A stretch of DNA of 64,000 nucleotides. Origin: Antedon mediterranea (taxonomy: Eukaryota; Echinodermata; Crinoidea; Comatulida; Antedonidae). A model generated the notes under the pieces. The model was given only the letters and a program-made list of their open reading frames with translations, ran no database searches and was not told where the DNA came from. The translations under genes were made by a program, and so were the position numbers. The DNA is taken from positions 17,668,501-17,732,500 of the forward strand of contig NC_092672.1 of assembly GCF_964355755.1 (NCBI RefSeq), written 5' to 3'. Shown here one piece after another: positions 47,451-58,199 of the stretch. Positions within the stretch are counted from its first letter, which is position 1; each line of letters opens with the position of its first letter.

Positions 47451-48969
47451 GTATTTATTCGAATTAACACCTGCTTTGAATAAAAGCCTCCCTCAAATAA
47501 ACGCCACTATTCCCTCCATGTGGAATACGCCCGCCACATGCATTTACACAATAATTGTATCACAACACATTACATTAACTACCATAATCTACAATTTACC
47601 AAGCATTTTTTTCACTTTTTGATATTAATTGTGCTGTATTTTTTTTACATCTAGGTGGTATTTATTTGATTATACATATTACCATACCCCAAATAAAGAT
47701 GCCTCCCCTCCCCCTAAAAACCCTTTTGAACAATAAATGCCCGGTTAATCGCACACACATGGCAAGTTACTTCTAGCATTCTGAAAAGAACTGTTGAGCT
47801 TGACGTTTCTATCAAAATGTTCTTGGGGACAGCAATAACTAGTACTTGAAATTGAAACAATTTAAAGTATCAGTTATTGCATAACATTACTGTCTAAGGA
47901 TAAGTTATGTAGATATGTTTTTTGTTTGAAACATTAGTAATAGTATTTCTGTTCATCTTTTAACCACATTTTCTATTACAGTGAATGTAAATATGTATAT
48001 TTCGAACAATTTGATACCAAATTTAAGTTTCTACGACCAGTACTTACAGAGATATGAAGATGCCATGATATGTGGGTCAAAGGTCAGAAATGGCATTTCT
48101 GATAATTTTTGACTAAAATGTCCCATTAGATTGAATATGAAAGCATGCCTTCTGAACATTTTGAGACTAAAATCGACTTGCTGCGACGAGTGGTTGCCGA
48201 GATAGAAGTATCTATTTATATTTGTTCATATAACCCTTGACCCTGACCATTTGACCTTTTGTAACATTTTTAAAAATGTGCAAAAAATAACAAAATGTTT
48301 ATTTCAAACAATGTAAGACCAAATTCAAGTGTCTACGATCAGTAGTTACGGAGATACATACATGCCCTGGGGTGTGGGTCAAAGGTCAGAAATGGCATTT
48401 CCGGTCATTTTTGACTAAAATGTTCCATTAGACTGAATATAAATGTATACCTTCTGATCAATTTGAGACCAAAATTACCTCGCTGTGACCAGTGGTTGTC
48501 GAGATTTAAGGACCTATTGGTGTTTAGTTTGATAACCTTTCACCCTGACCTTTTGACCTTTCGCCACATTTTCAAAATGTGTAACCAAGCCAAAAATGAT
48601 TGTTTGACCATCCTAAACCAATTTCTGAAGTCAAATTTTCTGGACCTCAAAGTGCATACGAAAGTTGATCTAGCTACTAGAGTAAATAGAAATGTTCTGA
48701 ACATTTTGACACCTAAATCAACTTTCTATGACAAGTAGTTTTATCATATGGATATCAATAGATATTAACCTTTATGCAGTTGGCAATTGTACGCGTACTT
48801 CCGGACATTTTTAGATGAAATGTTTCATTAAACTAAATAGTAACATATATATTGCGAATAATTTTACACCAAAATAAACTGTCTGTGACAACTATTTACG
48901 GAGATATGGCAATGCCTTAAAATATGGGTCAAAGGTAAAAAATACTTCATTGGAGTAAATAGAAATGTT
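47451..48969 (-). repeat. Right arm of 9-kb palindrome
   Basis: Inverse of 39801-41925 (see there). The outer edge is abrupt at GGAGTAAATAGAAATGTTA, after which a different sequence starts. Confidence 0.85.
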
Positions 48970-49099
48970 AGTCCGGGAGCCCATGAAGATTTGTTTAGCA
49001 TTGCGAGTACAAAAGGTCTGAGGCATAGAATATGTCAAGTAGGGTCCAGGGACCATCAAACGGCCGTTCTTATAAGTTCCCGCCCCTGTACCAACTCTA

Positions 49100-49830
49100 G
49101 GGAGGGGCGCTCAAAATACCCCAAAATTTGATTTAATTAGCATAATCGAGTACATAAATGAAACCAATGTTAAAATGTTTATTTCTAGGGTCTAATTGAA
49201 GATCCGTCATTCTTAAGTGTCAGCTCCTGTACCTAGTCCACTTAAGAAAGCCACTAATTAGCATTTTAATTAGCATGGTCGAGTACATCGATGAAACCTT
49301 GGGCAATACAATAAGTACATTTACCCAACTGAGAAAACGTAATTCTTAAGTGCCAAATCCTGTACCATGACCCCTTAAGAAAGGGTCAAAGGTCAATATA
49401 TGTCTCACCTATACTTAATTAACATAATGAGTACACCTGTAAAACCAATGCAAAAATGTTTATTTTTAGAGTCTAATTGAAGATCCGTCATTAAGTGTCA
49501 ACTCCTGTACCTAGTCCACTTAAGAAAGCTATTAATTAGCGCTAATTAACATTTTAATTAGCACAATCGAGTACATCAATAGAACCTTCGGCAATACAAT
49601 AAGTACATTTGCCCAACCAAGAAAACGTAATTCTTAAGTGCCAAATCCTGTACCATGACCCCTTAAGAAAGGGTCAAAGGTCCGTTTCTGAACAAACACT
49701 TGATTATGCATACTGAAGAAAATTATAAAATATTTATTTTTAGTATCTTCCTTAAATGGCAACTTCTGTCAATTAATTTCAGAAAGCTGGTAATTAGCAT
49801 ATTAATTAGCATGACTATATATGCTATAAA
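49100..49830 (+). repeat. Left arm of second palindrome: CTTAAG hairpin-unit array
   Basis: Alternating units A and B of about 150 bp. Each carries TTCTTAAGTG, a spacer with CCTGTACC, and then CACTTAAGAA or CCCTTAAGAA, and each is preceded by AATTAGCATAATCGAGTACAT. Units A (about 49200 and 49490) read GTCAGCTCCTGTACCTAG. Units B (about 49330 and 49620) read GCCAAATCCTGTACCATG. The same array occurs inverted at 54474-55290. Confidence 0.9.
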
Positions 49831-50940
49831 CTTATATATACTAATATAGACTTATTTAGCATTAACGCCATATAAGGATAAAGATTCTAAGTTATGCTTT
49901 TAAAAGACGTAGATAGAGACCTTTGCATTTTGAAAATGTTTATTAAAATTAGTAGTATTCTGTTAAGATTTAAGTAAACATAAAATAAAAAAAAATATTA
50001 AATTCCAGTACGTATCAATTCTGGCAAAAGAAATGACAATATGATAATTATGTCTAAATAGTGTCAAATTATAAATTGTAGTAAAAGTTTAATACTACAA
50101 ATCACATGCAAACTAATCAGAAGAGACTGCATTGTCAACGCCGTTATCATTCATCACATTTTCTCCTGGTCTGGCATCTGGGTTCCTTCATGTCATATCC
50201 ACTTTCCAGATCCCAGCCGTTTGATATATGGGTGTTCACAAACATCAGCATTTTCACACATTGGTGTAACAAAAATAGCTCGATTCTGCCTCACACAGTG
50301 GAATGGAACTGCTATTTATTGTTTTCAGCTTTTCCAATGGATTGTTTGATGATGATTTTGGTCTTTAAGATTTTTTAAAGATCTTCTATCTATGTTTGTT
50401 TAGTGTCAACTTGGTTTTTTTCTTTTTGGATCTTTATAATGATAGCGATATTTTATGAATCTTCTGATTATTTTGACTTTGTACATATTTTTAATTAGCT
50501 CTTCAAAAACTTGTTGGGTCTGGCCTTTCCTTTACGAAGAAATGAACTGGGATAGTCACACCCGTAAAAGGCATGTAATCATGGTAGCGCGACACACACA
50601 TCTGATGTCAAAGTAACTCGTACATTGGTGTTGCTGATGTATCTAAAGTTTTTCTTCCAACATCTAACCATGCTGATACATTAGGATGACTGCAATATCA
50701 GTACCTGATGCCTCGTTTCACTTTTTACATTGCTGATGTTCACCGCGCTCCTTAAAATTAATTTTTCGTTACGTGGATGCATAAAAACATTCAAACTCTT
50801 TTGACACCTTTAATACTAATTATACTGTAATAATGTTATCTCCTTGTCCCACTACTTTGTTCCTAACAAACTCTCCCTCAACCCAACCATAACATCTTAT
50901 TTGGAGTTATAATAATGATGTGTCCATACTTAAAACTTTA
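49830..50940. other. Palindrome spacer, no gene seen
   Basis: AT-rich, then mixed DNA. On the minus strand near 50225-50320 a short open stretch (VTPMCENADVCEHPYIKRLG) looks protein-like but has no exon borders I could support. Confidence 0.4.
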
Positions 50941-51290
50941 TTGAAAACCATGAAATCCCCTCAGTTAAATCTATTACATTCCATTGGGTTATCATTAATA
51001 ACAGCCTCTCATCATGGAAACTCTCTAAGAAAATGAGAAAAAAGTGTCTTGGAATCATATCTAAGTTATCTTCCTTCCTCCCCTCTAGTATTCTCAAAAC
51101 CTATTATCCTTAACTCATCCTTTCTTATTCGAGCTATCGTAATATTGTCTTGGCCAACCCAACAAACATCCGTAATTTCATATTCTGCAAAAATGCTTCT
51201 AATTATCTATCTGGTGCCCATCCACTGTCACATTACTCCCATTTATTTTTCCTTCCTTTACTTCTTAAACTCAAATGATCACGGACATTA
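50940..51290 (+). mobile_element. Heavily decayed CR1/L2-group LINE fragment
   Basis: Reading from about 51019 gives LSKKMRKKCLGIISKLSSFL, a stop in the next line, then YRNIVLANPTNIRNFIFCKN and NYLSGAHPLSHYSHLF. This is the region after the RT domain in CR1/L2-group elements, where the usual motifs are YCNIVW and QKRAIR. Frames are broken. Confidence 0.6.
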
Positions 51291-51439
51291 ATTCTTTTAC
51301 CAGCAAGGACAAGGTGTATCTTTTTGCTACTAATAACACCATTCAATCCTGCCACAAGATCTTCATCTTTTTGGGATTCCGTCTTCGTCCATTAATATTT
51401 TACATTATTATTATTAGTGGTTTTCTTAATAAGCGGAAT

Positions 51440-51516
51440 AGGTAGGCATACAGGTGATGGATCTTCAGTTGTCTCTAAATATAAACATTTTAGAATTGGT
51501 TTCACATTGTGTTCTC
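51440..51516 (-). repeat. Start of right arm of second palindrome, cut off by an insertion
   Basis: GATGGATCTTCAGTTG, AATATAAACATTTTAGAATTGG and TTTCACATTGTGTTC are the inverse of unit A of the left arm. The sequence continues at 54472. Confidence 0.8.
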
Positions 51517-51749
51517 ACGGTCTAGCCATTTTGCCACCCGGCAAATTGGCACCGGCAAATTGGCACCCGGCACATTGCCACCCGGCCCTTTGCCGCCAGG
51601 CCTTTTACCACTTGTCATTTAGCCACCCAGTCCTTTGCTACCCGGCCGCATGTGGCATATTGCCACCTTAGGCCTTTTGACACCTGGGCCCTGCCACCTG
51701 GCCAATTGCCACTACTGGCCATTTGTACTACCAAACTTGGCACGCACAT

Positions 51750-52400
51750 TTCTTCCACCAAATCAATCTCTTGTGGGGTACCACAGGGAACCAAACTGGG
51801 ACCCATACTATTTTTCGTTCTAGTAAATGATGCTGCCATTGAAAGTTGTAGGCGTTGGAAATTTGTGGATGACCTGACTCTAGGAGAAGTAACCAAATGT
51901 GGTGCTTCCTCTAACTTACAAAGTGTCCTTAATAGTGTCAGTGAGTGGTGTGCATCTAATGATGTTCTACCTAAACCAGCTAAATGCCAAGTAATTGAAT
52001 TTAACTTTTTAAAGCAAAGGCAGCTTAATTTAGTATACACTATTGATAATGTTAATCTTCCAATAGTTGGTAAGTTAAAACTGCTAGGTGTAATAATCTA
52101 AAATGACCTCAAATGGGGTTCAAATGTTAATGATATAACATCAAGAGCCTCGCGTAGACTATTCTCACTATGTATCCTGAAAAGGTCTAGTGCACCAGTC
52201 AGTGACCTGGTTGCAGTATTTACATCATATATCAGACCTGTGCTGGAATATGCCTGCCAGGTTTGGCATTCATCATTAACTGTTCAGCAATCTAATTTAA
52301 TAGAAAAAATTAAAAAACGGGCATTGCGCATAATTTTGAGCCCACATTATGTTAGCTATAAATTAGCCTTAGAGCAAGTGGGTTTGCCTTCTTTCATTTC
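51750..52400 (+). mobile_element. LINE fragment (jockey/CR1 group), RT core to C-terminus
   Basis: Reads SISCGVPQGTKLGPILF, FVDDLTLGE (catalytic FVDD), WCASNDVLPKPAKCQ and KLKLLGVII, a stop at 52099-52101, then SYIRPVLEYACQVWHSSL and IEKIKKRALRIIL. 5'-truncated, with at least one stop, and ended by the opposing LINE at about 52395. Confidence 0.85.
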
Positions 52401-54160
52401 ATTTCATTCATTTTATTCATCAAAAAAACATAAAAATCATAAAACATGTCAAAGATAAAATGCATAAAAGATGAAAAGGATCAACAACAAAAGCTAAAAG
52501 CTTGTACAAGGTTGAAGACCTAAAAAAACTAACAGCTAAAACTATAAAAGGATATATACAATATATTAACATATAAAAATAAAATAACAATGACAATGAC
52601 ATCGGCAGAAATTAAGATTTGTACTTATTAATTAGATTCAACTTATACAATTTTTTAAAAACATTGATGGATTTTGCATTTTTAAAAGTCATATCTAAGT
52701 TGTTCCAGACATGAGGACCCGAAACAGCAATACTATGACTTGTAGAAACTAGTCTTCGAAGAGGAGGTCGAAGTTTACATTTTCCTCTAGTATTGTACTT
52801 ATGACCATTACCATCAGTAAAATTTTTAAGGTTTAAAAATCGTAAATCAGGATTATTCAATATTCGGAACATAAAAATGCCAATTTGGTAATTATGAATA
52901 TCGTCAATTTTTAATACATTATGTATGTGGAAGAGAGGACTTGTTGGTGCACGATAATCAGACCAAGTTATAGCTCGTATCGCTTTTTTCTGGAGTTTAA
53001 CAAGTTTATCAGTATAAGAAGCATATGAATTAAACCAAATAATGTTACAATAGCTGATAAGAGGTTGCATAAGTGACTTATAGATTGAAAGGAGTGCACT
53101 TAAAGGAAGGTAGTGACGAATTTTGAAAAGTAAACTAACATATTTAGATATTTTTGAAGTAGTGAGATCAATATGAGTTTTAAAATTAACAAATTTGTCA
53201 ACAAAGACTCCTAAAAACTTATAGTAATTTGTTTGGGATATAGATTTATCAGCAATTTTAATGGATATATTATTAACATTAATTTTACTTCTTTTAGTTC
53301 TAAAAATTATATATCTAGTCTTATCACAGTTAAGAGAAAGTTTATTCACCTAAGCCATTTATAAATTTTAATAAGTTCAGAATTAACAATATCAATAAGG
53401 GTATTCAAATTGGGGTTTGATAAGAACAGATTTGTATCGTCAGCGAATAAAGTCATGTTGAAAATATTTGAAGAAATAAAAATATCATTTATATATATGA
53501 TAAATAATAATGGCCCAAGAATACTTCCTTGGGGTATTCCATAATTATTAGTTGTGTGTTCAGAAGAAATTCCGTTAATGACTGTATATTGCCTTCTTCC
53601 ATATATATAGTTTTTAAACCAAGATAGTGCAGACCCCCTAATACCATAGTATTCAAGTTTCCATAATAAAATCGAATGGTCAATCGTGTCGAAAGCCTTA
53701 CTCAGGTCAATAAATATTCCAATAGCAGTATCTCCTCTATCTAAGGCAGCTTGTACTTTTTCAATAAGATTAAGTATAGCCATAAAGGTTGAACTGTTTT
53801 TAAGAAACCAATATTGTTCTTTGTGGATGATTGCAAATTTATCTAAAAAGGAATACAAACGGTTATAAACAATACGCTCTAAGATTTTTGATAGAGCAGG
53901 TAAAATGGATATTGGACGATAATTATTAAACATGTTTTTATCACCAGACTTAAATAGAGGAAATATCCTTGCTATTTTGCTTAGCTCAGGTACAACACCA
54001 CTTTCAAGTGATAAATTAAAGATGTATGATAAAGGTGACACTACATATGGAATAATATATTTAAGTAATTTACTGCTAATTTCATCAATGTATATCATAG
54101 GCTTTTGTCCTCATGAAATCAGTAACGAAATTGTATACATTTATTTGGATAAAATACAAA
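52395..54160 (-). mobile_element. LINE (CR1/L2/jockey group), RT plus 3' end
   Basis: Two abutting frames: 54098-53346 (NYRPISILPALSKILERIVY, GIFIDLSKAFDTIDH, YGIPQGSILGPLLFIIYIND, TLFADDTNLF) and 53349-52612 (NCDKTRYIIFRTK, YYKFLGVFVD, SLMQPLISYCNIIWFNSY, KLQKKAIRAITW, SHSIAVSGPHVWNNL). The catalytic FADD is intact. The 4-bp overlap is a frame break in what should be one ORF. The 3' end is an ATGAA-type tail (complement of 52395-52425). The endonuclease half is missing. Confidence 0.9.
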
Positions 54161-54471
54161 CTAAGTCGTAAACAAGGTGGTCTACTTTAACAATTATCGG
54201 AAAACTTTAAACATCTGGGTCTATACCATAGAAAAGCAATTATTAATTAAAATGATTTACACATTTTAATCTTTCGTTCATTTTAATTTAATTGCAGGCC
54301 TAATTAAGAAGGGCAAATAACACTCTCAGATCAGGAGGCAAAAGGCCGGGTGGCAAAAGCCCGAGTGGCAAAAGCCCGAGTGGCAAAATGGACTGGGTGG
54401 AAATGGGCCGGTGTCGAAATACCGTGTGGCGAAAGGCTGGCAAAAGGCCAGGTGGCAACCGGCCGGAACCT

Positions 54472-55290
54472 ATATGTACTACTTACTATGCTAATTAAAG
54501 TTCAGGTGGGACATACATTGACCTATGACCCTTTCTTAAGGGATCATGGTACAGGATTTGGCACTTTACGTTTTCTCAGTTGGTTAAACTTACTTATTGT
54601 ACTTTCCAAGGTTTCATTGATGTACTTGATCATGCTACTTTTATTGACCACTAATTAATTACTTTCTTAGGCAGATTAGGTACAGAGGAGTTGATACTTA
54701 AGAATGATAGATCTTCAATTAAACTCTAAAAATAAACATTTTAGCATTGGTTTCACATGTGTACTCATTATTTGAATTAAGTCCGGATGGGACATACATT
54801 TGACCATTTCTTAAGGGGTCATGGTACAGGATTTGGCACTTAAGAATTACGTTTTCTCGGTTGGCTAAACGTACTTATTGTATTGCCGAAGGTTATATTG
54901 ATGTACTCGATTATGCTAATTAAAATGTTAATTGCGCTAATTAATGGCTTTCTTAAGTGGACTAGGTACAGGAGTTGACACTTAAGAATGACGGATCTTC
55001 AATTAGACTCTAAAAATAAACATTTTTGCATTGGTTTTACATGTGTACTCATTATGTTAATTAAGTCTAGGTGGGACATATATTGACCTTTGACCCTTTC
55101 TTAAGGGGTCATGGTACAGGATTTGGCACTTAAGAATTACATTTTCTCAGTTGGGTAAATGTACTTATTGTATTGCCCAAAGTTTCATCGATGTACTCAA
55201 CCATGCTAATTAAAATGCTAATTAGCGCTAATTAGTGGCTTTCTTAAGTGGACTAGGTACAGGAGCTGACACTTATGATTTTACGCTCTA
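54472..55290 (-). repeat. Right arm of second palindrome: CTTAAG hairpin-unit array
   Basis: Inverse of the 49100-49830 array with about five A/B units (TTCTTAAG pairs near 54530, 54690, 54810, 54950, 55100 and 55245). Several units differ from the left arm by only a few bases. Confidence 0.9.
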
Positions 55291-56285
55291 GCGAACACGG
55301 AATGTCTGTCGTCCTCCCCTAATCATCCGTAGTCCCTATTAAATATACAGAGAGTTACCATCAATATTTCAGCATTACCACAGCAAATTTCGTAATTGGT
55401 AAAGCGTTTGTCTGCATTTCTGCTACAGTTTTATTAAAGTCTTCAAAACAATATACTAACCTATTCCAACGATACAGACCAAAGATAATAAGAGCTGTAA
55501 GATGACAGACTAACAATGCAAGCTGAAAATTCCGGTTTAAAAAAAATTCTTCTGATAGAAATCGCCAGTTTACAGTCCACTTAAAAAAAAACTGACGACT
55601 GAGCTCGAATGAACGTAAAATGTAACCAACCGGATTGACTTGTAGAAAAGGAACAGCTAAAATGACCTAAAAAGTTTTAAAGACACATATTAATCAAGTT
55701 CATTATTGTACAGTAGTATAACAGGTAAATTAAATGATATATATATTGCAATTAAAATGCTTTACCATTTCAGTCTTTGATTGGCACCAATACACAACAT
55801 GGAATTTTAACTCTCAAATTGTAATATCAGTACATTATAAATGTTAGCCACATTTTAAACAAAAATCCTGAAAGAAAATGTTTAATGCTAAAAAGGCTGG
55901 TATATTTTGATAATGTATTTTACTATACCTGCACTGCTGCACACACCAAAAGCTTAGGTATTGTTCGCAAAAAGCCATATTCTGTCAAAAGTAGTAGCAG
56001 AAGGCCCGGAGCAAACAGTAATATGTTCATCTTAATGGAAACACCAATACTACAAGTAAAAATGTTATTATTATTATGGAGGAAGTATGTATAAAACACA
56101 GGTGCCCATATTTGTTTGCTAAATCTTAGTGTTATTATTATATATATGTTATTTCACTTTGGGTCAAGTCAGATAGGAGGCTACCACAGAACTTTTTTCC
56201 CCCAAATACTTTATACAATTTTAACCAAGTTAAATGTGCAGTGCAAAAGCGCATATCATATACAGATACAGATCTTATATTATCA
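55290..56285. other. No gene seen
   Basis: AT-rich DNA with no recognisable domain in either strand's frames. Confidence 0.4.
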
Positions 56286-56289
56286 TACA

Positions 56290-56710
56290 AATCAAAGTAG
56301 TACATTATGAAATTTGTCTTCTTGTTGCGAAAAAGAATACAAAACGTGAAATACAACAACATTATCTACAGTGAATATACTATTACTAATTATCTTATCT
56401 AAGTTTATTTTTATTAAAAACACTGACTGCTGAAGGTAGAAAGGATTCCTAAATCGAGTTGTTTTAATATGCATCATTCTTAATCTACCAGACTTATTAA
56501 CTATAAACTCTCCATGCAAGGGATACGTATCATCAGAGATAATAGATTTAACTTTCTTATTTATAAGATCATTGCAAATGTTTTCTAAGGGGTCTAAGTT
56601 TACGTTTATGATTTTGCTAGCTGTCTTCACTACCCAATTCAGTCTATTGTAATCAGCTTTGGTAATACTGTTACCCCAAACAATGCAGCAAAAACAGAGT
56701 ACAGATTGTA
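56290..56710 (-). mobile_element. CR1/L2-group LINE fragment, C-terminal end of RT ORF
   Basis: The minus-strand frame 56630-56292, extended upstream by TKADYNRLNWVVKTASKIIN, ends with DTYPLHGEFIVNKSGRLRM and KTTRFRNPF. The HPL..F...SGR.R..K.KT.R...F pattern is typical of the last part of these RT proteins. 5' part absent. Confidence 0.75.
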
Positions 56711-56719
56711 TTCATCAGG

Positions 56720-58195
56720 CATCCTTCAGTCAAAATTGACTATGGAGACAACATTGGAGAGAATTTCATCCGTTATCCAGTGTGAGTTCCAGTAGCTGAT
56801 CTAGATTTTCTTTTTAGATACCTCTCTTCATTTTCCATACGATATCTTTCTTCGCTGTGTACAAGTCCTGCCTCAATACAGTCTTTCCATGATTTTCGGT
56901 CATCAACCTTTTTTTCCCAGGTGTTAACATTGATGTCCATTGCCTTCAAGTCTCTTTTACATGCATCTTTGAAATGCAAAAGTGGACGTCCTTTGGATCT
57001 TTTACAATTCGCTAGCTCACCATGTACAACATAACCTTTGGAGTTCTTGTATCATCCATTCTTCTGACATGACCAAGCCATCGTAGTCTTCACTGTCGAA
57101 TTAATGTAAACATCGAAGGAATGCCACATCTATCAAGGATACTGTTGTTTGTTACCTTGTCCTGCCATCTGATATTTAAGATAGTCCGTAGACAGCGGAG
57201 GTGAAATATATTTAGTTTCTTTTCTTGTCTAGCATAGATTGTCCACGATTCAGCTCCATAAAAGAGGACACTAATGACACATGCCATATACACTTTGATC
57301 TTCACAGCCACACTAATATTTTTGTTTTCCCAAACAAGTACAGACAACTGACTGAGAGTACTAGAAGCTCTTCCGATTCGAATGTTTAGTTCACAATCAA
57401 GAGAGTTGTTATAAGTTTTAACTGAACCAAGGTAAGAAAATTTACTAACATTTTCAAGTAAAAAATTATTGACAGTAAAATTCTTTTGACCAGTTGTTTT
57501 AAACGGTAAAATCTTTGTTTTCTTTACACTTATGGTGAGACCAAAGTGTTCACAGGCACATTCAAATTTATCAAGTAGAAGTTGTAGACCATTAGGAGAA
57601 TGGCTGCAGCAACAGGCACCATCTGCATAAAGAAAATCATGAAGAAGAACCTTAAATATATTTGTCTTAGCTTTAAGTCTGGCCGGGTTGTACAGCTTAC
57701 CAGTAGATCTACAATGCAATAAAACTCCTTCCATAAGATTAGGTTCAAAAGCTCTGCAAAGTAAATCCCAAATAGAAGAGGGGCAAGAACATCTCCTTGT
57801 TTTGTCCCGTTCTCGACATCAAATGAGTCAGACACTGCTTCATTGTACTTGACAGTAGCTTGCATTCCTTGATGGAAGGATCGGATAATATTTAATAGAG
57901 TAGGTGGACATCCAATTTTCCTTAGGATTTCAAAAAGACCGTCTCTATTAATAAGGTCAAAAGCCTTGGTGAGATCGATAAATGCCACGTAGAGTTGCTG
58001 TTTTTGCTCAACACATTTTTCCTGCAGCTGTATAATAGAGAAAATCATATCAATGGTAGATCTTCCAGAGCGAAAACCACACTGAGACTCTGGATATACC
58101 CTTTCCGCTAATAAAGGCAGCAGACGTTGTAGAACTACTTTTCCAAATACTTTTCCACAGATATTGAGCAGAGAAATGCCGCGACAATTATTTTA
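56720..58195 (-). mobile_element. RTE-type LINE, RT 3' two-thirds (split copy, downstream part)
   Basis: On the minus strand: NNCRGISLLNICGKVFGKVV near 58190, CGFRSGRSTIDMIFSIIQLQ, QLYVAFIDLTKAFDLINRD (motif A), NGTKQGDVLAPLLFGIYF (motif B), then a frame change to FLYADGACC, FGLTISVKKTKIL, VLFYGAESWTIYARQEKK and IRWQDKVTNNSILDRCG. It continues at 56979-56773 with HFKDACKRDLKAMDINVNTW. The catalytic YADD reads YADG, a disabling change in addition to the frame breaks. Its 5' part lies at 63528-64000. Confidence 0.88.
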
Positions 58196-58199
58196 TTTT

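Larger units (their letters stand above)
51517..54471. mobile_element. TU/foldback-like element 3 (about 3 kb) with two nested LINE pieces
   Basis: The left terminal array 51525-51720 has about a dozen words of the type GCCACCCGGCCTTTTGCC. The inverse array at 54334-54468 has words such as GGCAAAAGCCCGAGT (15-bp period). It interrupts the right palindrome arm at a site resembling TGTGTACT, with degraded 8-bp copies on each side (TGTGTTCT near 51508 and TATGTACT at 54473). Most of the interior is LINE sequence inserted later. Confidence 0.8.

Noticed and set aside
39801-48969. Polinton or virus-like element with long inverted repeats
   Set aside because: No integrase, polymerase B, protease, ATPase or capsid frames in the interior; only repeats are present.
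50106-50378. 90-codon frame and an opposite-strand CENADVCEHPYIKR stretch as an exon
   Set aside because: Neither has supportable splice borders or a family match I can name; left as spacer.
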